Shown: piece after piece, positions 6,327 to 10,894 of the stretch
Layout of the letters: every line of letters starts with the position of its first letter
How positions within the stretch are numbered: position 1 is the stretch's first letter
Assembly (NCBI GenBank): GCA_937982495.1
Contig: CALJLX010000302.1
Coordinates: 1-10,894 of the forward strand
Length of the DNA: 10,894 nucleotides
Source of the DNA: an uncultured Desulfuromonas sp.
GTDB taxonomy: Bacteria > Desulfobacterota > Desulfuromonadia > Desulfuromonadales > Trichloromonadaceae
Reading direction: 5' to 3'
Program-made: the position numbers and the translations under genes
Notes under the pieces: model-generated
Seen by the model: only the letters and a program-made list of their open reading frames with translations
What the model was told of the DNA's origin: nothing
Databases searched by the model: none

Positions 6327-6984
6327 CGAGAACAATCCGGCGTTGGGCATAGGCGGCGGTCTGCTGGTCATGGGTGACGAGGATTACCGTGCGCCCCTGG
6401 CGGTTGATGTCGCTGAGCAGGTCGAGGATTTCGGTGCTGGTTTTCGAGTCGAGCTGTCCGGTCGGTTCGTCGGCCAGCAGCACCCGAGGGTTGTTGACCA
6501 GCGCCCGGGCGATGGCCACCCGCTGCTGTTGGCCGCCGGAGAGCTGGCTCGGTTTGAACTCCATGCGGTCGGCGAGGCCCACCAAGGCCAGCAGTTCCTC
6601 GGCGCGGGCCTTGAGCTTGCGCCCCGCCGTGCGGCTGTAGAGACCCGGCAGCATGACGTTCTCCCGCGCCGAAACATAAGGAATGAGATAGAAGGACTGG
6701 AAGATGAAACCGACCATCTGATTGCGCAGTTCACTCAGCTGGTCGTCGGCCAGTTGCGCGACATCCTGCCCGCCGAGCAGGTAGCTGCCGGCCGTCGGCC
6801 GGTCGAGCAGGCCGAGGATGTGCATGAGGGTCGATTTGCCCGAGCCCGAGGTGCCGAGCAGGGCGATAAACTCACCGACGGCGATTTCCAGGGAGATCCC
6901 CTTGAGCACCTCGACAGGCGCGCCCCCCTGGCTGAAGATCTTGCCGATATCCGTGAGGCGGATGACGGTGTCGTTTGCGGTCAC
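6301..6984 (-). CDS. ABC exporter ATPase, MacB/LolD type
   Basis: This 227-residue nucleotide-binding protein contains, in order, Walker A GTSGSGKST (44-52), Q-loop Q96 in FIFQSF, signature LSGGQQQR (148-155), Walker B VLLADEP (168-174), D-loop region GQLD and switch histidine H205. The segment FQSFYLIPYVSARENV is typical of the LolD/MacB subgroup that drives MacB-fold permeases. It powers the two downstream permeases by mechanotransmission instead of moving substrate through the membrane itself. The start codon is GTG (6982-6984), overlapping the TGA of the membrane fusion protein gene by four bases, with AGAGGAAAG upstream. Length and motifs are complete. Confidence 0.92.
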   Translation of the reverse strand: MTANDTVIRLTDIGKIFSQGGAPVEVLKGISLEIAVGEFIALLGTSGSGKSTLMHILGLLDRPTAGSYLLGGQDVAQLADDQLSELRNQMVGFIFQSFYLIPYVSARENVMLPGLYSRTAGRKLKARAEELLALVGLADRMEFKPSQLSGGQQQRVAIARALVNNPRVLLADEPTGQLDSKTSTEILDLLSDINRQGRTVILVTHDQQTAAYAQRRIVLDDGRIRNS

Positions 6985-8219
6985 GGCTCTTTCCTCTTGG
7001 CCGGGGCCTGATCGGGCAGCTCGACCCGGGTGCCGACTTCATCCCCCTCGGCGAGCCCTTCGACGATTTCCGTGTGGCCGAGGCCGGCCAGCCCCAGTTT
7101 CGGCGTGACCTGGCCGACCCCGCCGCCGGCTTGACGGACAAAAACGATCTGTTCGCCGTTTACCCACTTGAGGGCGGCGTTGGGCAGGCGCGGCACATCC
7201 TGTTTTTCCTCGACGACGATGCGTACCTGGGTGGTCATTTCCGGGCGCAGCAGTTCGGCTTCTTCGCGGTCGATTTTCACCAGCGCCCGGTAATAGACGA
7301 TGTTGTCGCGGATTTCCGGTTCGGGATAGAGGGTAGCGACGTGCCCCTCGAAGGTCCGGTCGGGATAGGCGTCGACCTTGAATTCCACCAGCTGCCCGGG
7401 TTGGGCCAGGCCGACGTCGGTTTCATCCACATAGACCCACATCTCCAGGCGGATGGGATCGAGGACCGTGACCAGATTGGCGACCTGTAAGCCGGCGACG
7501 ATGGTTTCTCCCTCCTGCGCGGTGACCTGGCTGACGATGCCGGACAGGGGGCTCTTCACCGCGGTGTAGGAAATGCGGATCTCCAGCGCCGCCAGCGCCG
7601 CCTCGGCCTGGCTTACCGCCAGTTCCGCCTTGCGCGTCTCCTGGGCGTACTCCTGCCGTTCCCGGTCGAGGGCCGCCCGTCGCGAGCGCACCTGCCCGGC
7701 GTCGATCTCCGCCTGCTGTCGGGCCTTTTCCAGTTCGTCCTGGGAGACGACCCGCTCCGCGACCAAGGTCTGCTGCCGCTGGTAGTTGCTTTGCGAATAG
7801 TCGGCCCGGGCCGTGGCCAGTTCCAGTTCCGCCTCCGCTTCGGCGATGCGCAGGGGATGGACCCGGGCAATACGTTCCCGTTCGGCGCGCAGCGAGGCGA
7901 GGCGAGCGCGAGCTTCGTCCGCCTGGGCCACCAGTTCGCGGCTGTCGATGGTCGCCACCAGTTGCCCGGCCTCGACCCGGTCGCCGACCTTGACCAGCAT
8001 GCGGTCGATGACCCCGGTGGCGCGGGCGCCGATCTTGACGATACCGCCGACCTGGGACTTGACGATGCCGGTCTCTTCCAGCACCTTGCGCACCGTTCCT
8101 CGCTCGACCTTTTCCGTCGCCAGGATACGGATCTCGGCTTTTTTATGGGTGGTTTTCCACCACCAGAGGGCGCCGCCGAGGACGCCGAGCACAAGAATCA
8201 GGGCGATGGCTTTTTTCAT
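6981..8219 (-). CDS. Membrane fusion protein of ABC exporter (MacA/HlyD type)
   Basis: This 412-residue periplasmic adaptor has an N-terminal membrane anchor (about 4-21). A split biotinyl-lipoyl domain follows, with halves near 55-95 (GVIDRMLVKVGDRVEAGQLV) and 218-250 (TAVKSPLSGIVSQVTAQEGE). They flank a long alanine/glutamate/arginine-rich coiled-coil hairpin (about 97-212) that would dock onto a TolC-like channel. A beta-barrel (about 255-335) and a membrane-proximal domain complete it. It is the first gene of the presumed operon, directly upstream of the ATPase and two permeases, so it links them to the outer membrane. No outer-membrane channel gene is in the window. The ATG at 8217-8219 has only a weak GAGG site about eleven bases upstream. 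The substrate is unknown. Confidence 0.9.
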   Translation of the reverse strand: MKKAIALILVLGVLGGALWWWKTTHKKAEIRILATEKVERGTVRKVLEETGIVKSQVGGIVKIGARATGVIDRMLVKVGDRVEAGQLVATIDSRELVAQADEARARLASLRAERERIARVHPLRIAEAEAELELATARADYSQSNYQRQQTLVAERVVSQDELEKARQQAEIDAGQVRSRRAALDRERQEYAQETRKAELAVSQAEAALAALEIRISYTAVKSPLSGIVSQVTAQEGETIVAGLQVANLVTVLDPIRLEMWVYVDETDVGLAQPGQLVEFKVDAYPDRTFEGHVATLYPEPEIRDNIVYYRALVKIDREEAELLRPEMTTQVRIVVEEKQDVPRLPNAALKWVNGEQIVFVRQAGGGVGQVTPKLGLAGLGHTEIVEGLAEGDEVGTRVELPDQAPAKRKEP

Positions 8220-8267
8220 GGATGGACAACCTCACGGCGAGGGAAGGGATACGGATGAAATGTGCGC

Positions 8268-8286
8268 GGGGCGATGGCGCCGCCCC
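8268..8286 (-). other. Stem-loop in leader of exporter operon
   Basis: GGGGCG (8268-8273) and CGCCCC (8281-8286) form a 6-bp inverted repeat with a 7-base loop, lying between the possible promoter and the first gene. It could be an mRNA leader hairpin or an operator half-site pair. The sequence does not decide between them. Confidence 0.3.
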
Positions 8287-8289
8287 TCT

Positions 8290-8319
8290 ATCTTTAGCAG
8301 AGTTTGTACGGGAAGGAAA
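8290..8319 (-). promoter_or_regulatory. Possible weak promoter of the exporter operon
   Basis: On the minus strand TTTCCT (8319-8314) and TAAAGA (8296-8291) are separated by 17 bases. Each matches the sigma-70 consensus at only three of six positions, so it is a candidate and no more. It lies in the roughly 134-base stretch between the SH3 gene's terminator and the first exporter gene, where a promoter must exist if the terminator is efficient. Confidence 0.25.
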
Positions 8320-8353
8320 CCGCCGAACTCCTGATTCGACCCGGATAAAACGT

Positions 8354-8384
8354 CGGCGGGCCGCTTCGGGGAAGCGGCCCGCCG
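8354..8384 (-). terminator. Intrinsic terminator of the SH3 protein gene
   Basis: A perfect 14-bp GC-rich stem (8354-8367 with 8371-8384) closes a 3-base loop. On the minus strand it is followed by ACGTTTTATCC, giving a short T run three bases after the stem. It begins 25 bases after the TAA of the SH3 protein gene and separates that gene from the exporter operon. The T run is short, so some read-through is possible. Confidence 0.8.
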
Positions 8385-8409
8385 TGAAATCCTGATGCGT
8401 GTAAGGAGG

Positions 8410-8850
8410 TTACAGACCCCAGAGCAGGTTTTTGACGATCCAGCCGTTGCGCTCTTCTTCCTTGCCGCCGATCCGCACCCAATCCCCCTGCTGTTCGAGT
8501 ACCTGGTAGGCTTCGCCGCGCATCCCCTTGAAGGCGACGGGATGCTCGGTCCCCGGACCCTTGCGCACGTTGACGCTGTCCTTGGTGATAACCACGGCCG
8601 GGTTTTTGCCGACCAGGGTGTTGTGAATCCAGCCGGTGGTGCCTTTGAAATCCTGGACCTGCAGATAGCGGTCCCGGGTGTCCCGCACCTGAAGGGGGGT
8701 GGCGAGGGGGACGACGGCGACGACCTTGGAGCCGCTCACGGCGGGCTTGTCCCGCAGTTCGGCCTGGGCGACCGACACGGTGACCATTTCGGCGAAGGCC
8801 GGCGAAGCGGCCAGCAGTAAGGCGGTGAAAAAGAGTGCGACGACTTTCAT
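8410..8850 (-). CDS. Secreted protein with two SH3b domains
   Basis: This is a 146-residue exported protein. Residues 1-20 are a signal peptide (MKVVALFF...) with cleavage after SPAFA. Two bacterial SH3 (SH3b/SH3_3) domains follow: about 23-81, with ELRDKPAVSGSKVVAVV and GWIHNTLV, and about 86-146, with the classic VNVRKGPGTEHPV and GWIVKNLLWG. Such domains commonly bind cell-wall peptide or act as scaffolds, and no catalytic domain is present, so it is probably a periplasmic binding or adaptor protein. The start is the ATG at 8848-8850, preceded by a strong GGGAGGAA site. A start 16 codons earlier would put a charged stretch before the signal peptide and is rejected. It is monocistronic, with a promoter upstream and a terminator downstream. 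Confidence 0.88.
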   Translation of the reverse strand: MKVVALFFTALLLAASPAFAEMVTVSVAQAELRDKPAVSGSKVVAVVPLATPLQVRDTRDRYLQVQDFKGTTGWIHNTLVGKNPAVVITKDSVNVRKGPGTEHPVAFKGMRGEAYQVLEQQGDWVRIGGKEEERNGWIVKNLLWGL

Positions 8851-8897
8851 TGTTCCTCCCAAGAGATGGATGAGTTTGCGTTTTTCAAGACGCGCCA

Positions 8898-8926
8898 ATC
8901 TAACATCTGTGCTCGCGGAGGTTCAA
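8898..8926 (-). promoter_or_regulatory. Likely sigma-70 promoter of the SH3 protein gene
   Basis: On the minus strand TTGAAC (8926-8921, four of six matches to the -35 consensus) and TTAGAT (8903-8898) are 17 bases apart. This implies a transcript start near 8891 and a leader of about 40 bases carrying the strong Shine-Dalgarno. It lies in the 128-base gap after the DUF294 gene, where no convincing terminator is visible. Confidence 0.5.
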
Positions 8927-8978
8927 GAAGTTTTCGCGGCGGACCGCCCTGGCTCCGATAATTGTTGTGATCTCCCCG

Positions 8979-10847
8979 TCAGAAGGGAGTGCGGGCGAAA
9001 TGCCGCTTGGTCGCTTCCTGCAGTTTGCTCACGGCGTTGAAGGCTTCGCGCAGCAGATCCTGCTCGGTCTTCGACAGCAGGCCGGGGTCGAGATAGTGGC
9101 TCGGCGTGTGCCCGGCTTCAAAGGCGGCGATTTCATTGCGCAGACGCAGGAAGGTCAGGGCCTCGAAGGCGGCCCGGATATGCTCGGCGGTCTCCACGGA
9201 AAAGACGTTGCGCTTGACCAGGGCCTTGAGCCGGTCGAGGGTCGAGAGTTCGGGCAACCCCTTTTCCAGGGCGAACATGCGGACGCAGTCGACGATGTAG
9301 ATGCTCCCGCCCTGCTTGAGCGAGAGTTCCCCCTTGTGCTCGCCGCTCTTCTCGGTGAGGAAGCGGCCGAGCAGGCCGATGGGCACCTTGTAGCGCAGGT
9401 CGAGGGTCATCATGTGATAGAGGAAGCCCTGGAATTCGCGGATCTCCCGGTCGACGATGGCGCGCAGGTTCAGGGCCAGCGAGGCGTCTCCGGCCAGGGG
9501 GGTGAAGTCGAAGAAGATGGAGGAATAGCGGACTTTCTGCGGCTCGGGATTGTTCACCCAGTCGCCGATGCGCCGGTCCCAGTCCCCCAGGCGGCCGCGC
9601 CAGAGGGGGTTGTCGACCATGACCTTGCCGGAACAGAGGGGGTAGCCCACCCGGTTCAGGGCGTTGACGATCTTCTCGGAGAAGGGGGCGAAGAAATCCT
9701 CGATCTCGGGCAGGCGGTCGTCGGGGACGTCCTCGAAGATGAAGCCGTTGTCCTGGTCGGGGTTGAGCAGCATCTCGCGGCGACCGCCGCTGCCCATGAG
9801 CAGGAAGCAGTAGCGGATGTTGGGGGGGCGGTAGCCTTCGGCGAGCATCTGCTCCAGGCACAGATCGTACACCTGGCGGATGATGCCGTGATGGATGTAG
9901 GAGAGGATCTCCATGACTTCCGGGGTGCGGCGGGTTTCGGACAGCAGGGTGCGGGCGACGCCGACGATCTCGCGGCGGATGGCCGCCAGCCCTTCCAGGG
10001 ATCGCTCCTCGCGGATGTTCCCGACCAGCAGCATCGCCTTCTGGCTGCGGAAACGCATCAGGTCGCGCACGGTGACGATGCCGACGACCTCGCCGTTATC
10101 CACCACCGGCAGATGGCGGATCTGGTGGTTGAGCATGTAGGCCATCGCCTCGTACATGTAGGTCGCCGGCGGCATGGAGCAGGTCTTGCGGTTCATGACA
10201 TCGGCGGCGGTGAGGGTGTCGGGATTGGCTCCCTCCGGGGCCAGGGCCTTGGCGACGAGATCCCGTTCGGTGATCAGGCCGAGATGGGTATTGTGCTCGT
10301 CGGCCACCAGTAGGGCGCTGATCTGGCGCTTGCCCAGACGTTGGGCGACCTGGCGCACGGTATCCTCGGGGGCGCAGGTCTCCACCGGCGAGGTCATGAT
10401 TTCGGAGAGGCGTTTCTTGAAGGGATAGGCCTCCATGTGGGTGAGGGCCTGCTGGGTGTGGTCGGCGACAATCTCCGTATAGAGTTTGCGCACCCGCGAG
10501 TGGATGATGCGGGTGAAATAGTCGCCGACCTGGGGATACTCGGCGACGGCGCGCTTGAGGATGTCGGCGGGGATGAGATAACAGTCGGTCTGTTTGACGG
10601 TGCGCGCTCCCCCGGTGTAGGGCTCGCCGGTGAAGATCGGCGTACCGCCGACGAAGGTGCTCTCGTTGCGGTAGTCGACCACCATCTCCTCTCCCCCCGG
10701 AGCGAGAACGGTGATCTCCACCAGTCCTTCCTTAATGACATAAAGAAAGCCCGTGGGCGGGTCGTTCTGTTTGAAAAGGTAGACCCCCGCCGAATACCTT
10801 TTCAGGATGGCCGCCGCGCCGATTTCATCGCGGACGGCGTCGGGGAG
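8979..10847 (-). CDS. CNMP-CBS-DUF294 putative nucleotidyltransferase (5' end missing)
   Basis: The 622 visible residues make a cytoplasmic signalling protein. A cyclic-nucleotide-binding-like domain (about 1-110, with YLFKQNDPPTGFLYVIKEGL at 23-42) is followed by a CBS pair (about 146-264, with LGLITERDL and VGIVTVRDL). Then comes a GlnD-like nucleotidyltransferase region with GSGGRREM starting at 352 and DQD at 364-366, and a DUF294 C-terminal helical domain. The GS-x-x-R and DQD motifs are intact, so transferase activity is plausible, but the target is unknown. Relatives often neighbour acetate or solute transport genes, not seen here. A GTG at 10719-10721 is in frame but would cut the cyclic-nucleotide domain in half, so the gene clearly begins further upstream. 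At 10848 it runs into Illumina adapter; the frame stays open through the adapter, but those residues are not part of the protein. Probably only a few dozen residues are missing. Confidence 0.9.
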   Translation of the reverse strand, partial: LPDAVRDEIGAAAILKRYSAGVYLFKQNDPPTGFLYVIKEGLVEITVLAPGGEEMVVDYRNESTFVGGTPIFTGEPYTGGARTVKQTDCYLIPADILKRAVAEYPQVGDYFTRIIHSRVRKLYTEIVADHTQQALTHMEAYPFKKRLSEIMTSPVETCAPEDTVRQVAQRLGKRQISALLVADEHNTHLGLITERDLVAKALAPEGANPDTLTAADVMNRKTCSMPPATYMYEAMAYMLNHQIRHLPVVDNGEVVGIVTVRDLMRFRSQKAMLLVGNIREERSLEGLAAIRREIVGVARTLLSETRRTPEVMEILSYIHHGIIRQVYDLCLEQMLAEGYRPPNIRYCFLLMGSGGRREMLLNPDQDNGFIFEDVPDDRLPEIEDFFAPFSEKIVNALNRVGYPLCSGKVMVDNPLWRGRLGDWDRRIGDWVNNPEPQKVRYSSIFFDFTPLAGDASLALNLRAIVDREIREFQGFLYHMMTLDLRYKVPIGLLGRFLTEKSGEHKGELSLKQGGSIYIVDCVRMFALEKGLPELSTLDRLKALVKRNVFSVETAEHIRAAFEALTFLRLRNEIAAFEAGHTPSHYLDPGLLSKTEQDLLREAFNAVSKLQEATKRHFARTPF

Positions 10848-10894
10848 AGATCGGAAGAGCGTCGTGTAGGGAAAGAGTGTAGATCTCGGTGGTC
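10848..10894. other. Illumina adapter contamination at contig end
   Basis: The last 47 bases begin AGATCGGAAGAGC and continue GTCGTGTAGGGAAAGAGTG, then TAGATCTCGGTGGTC. This matches, as far as I recall it, the reverse complement of the Illumina universal (read 1/P5) adapter at every base. It is not genomic sequence. Read on the minus strand in the frame of the DUF294 gene it encodes STLFPYTTLFRS, a known artefact peptide in databases. Confidence 0.97.

Noticed and set aside
8930..8978. Possible terminator after the DUF294 gene (GGCG/CGCC near 8937-8947)
   Set aside because: The stem is only four to five base pairs and no T run follows it.
8967..10313. Plus-strand open frame of 448 codons opposite the DUF294 gene
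   Set aside because: It is a shadow of the CBS and nucleotidyltransferase domains, whose motifs on the minus strand are unmistakable.

Overview
The window is a GC-rich bacterial contig of 10,894 bases. Apart from the tail of one plus-strand gene at the left edge, every gene lies on the minus strand. No rRNA, tRNA, CRISPR array, transposase or phage gene is visible. The gene families (DUF2889, COG1237 metallo-hydrolase, a MacAB-like ABC exporter with two separate permeases, and a CNMP-CBS-DUF294 signalling protein), the high GC content and the short heptamer repeats between genes suggest a Gram-negative bacterium such as a member of the Desulfuromonadales (Geobacter/Desulfuromonas group). That placement is an inference; no taxonomic marker is present.

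Read in the direction of transcription (right to left), the contig opens with a large gene for a cyclic-nucleotide-binding, CBS and nucleotidyltransferase-like protein, missing its 5' end. The last 47 bases of the window (10848-10894) are Illumina adapter sequence, so the true gene start is absent and the open frame running into the adapter is artificial. Next comes a secreted two-SH3b-domain protein with its own likely promoter and strong Shine-Dalgarno. It ends at a 14-bp GC-rich hairpin terminator.

After that terminator an apparent eight-gene operon runs from 8219 to 76: membrane fusion protein, ABC ATPase, permease 1, permease 2, secreted erythromycin-esterase-like protein, DUF2889 protein, COG1237 metallo-beta-lactamase-fold hydrolase, and an HPP-like membrane protein. 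Three junctions overlap (4, 26 and 4 bases) and the remaining gaps are 38 to 81 bases. The first four genes form a complete inner-membrane MacAB-type export unit, lacking only an outer-membrane TolC-like partner. The following genes encode one exported and one predicted cytoplasmic hydrolase, a small protein of unknown function and a multi-pass membrane protein. The operon converges tail to tail on the plus-strand gene ending at base 63.

The points most worth a second look are the adapter-made chimeric N-terminus, heptamer tandem repeats inside two spacers of an otherwise tight operon, the pairing of a macrolide-exporter-like pump with an erythromycin-esterase-like enzyme, and the apparent internal duplication in the HPP-like protein.
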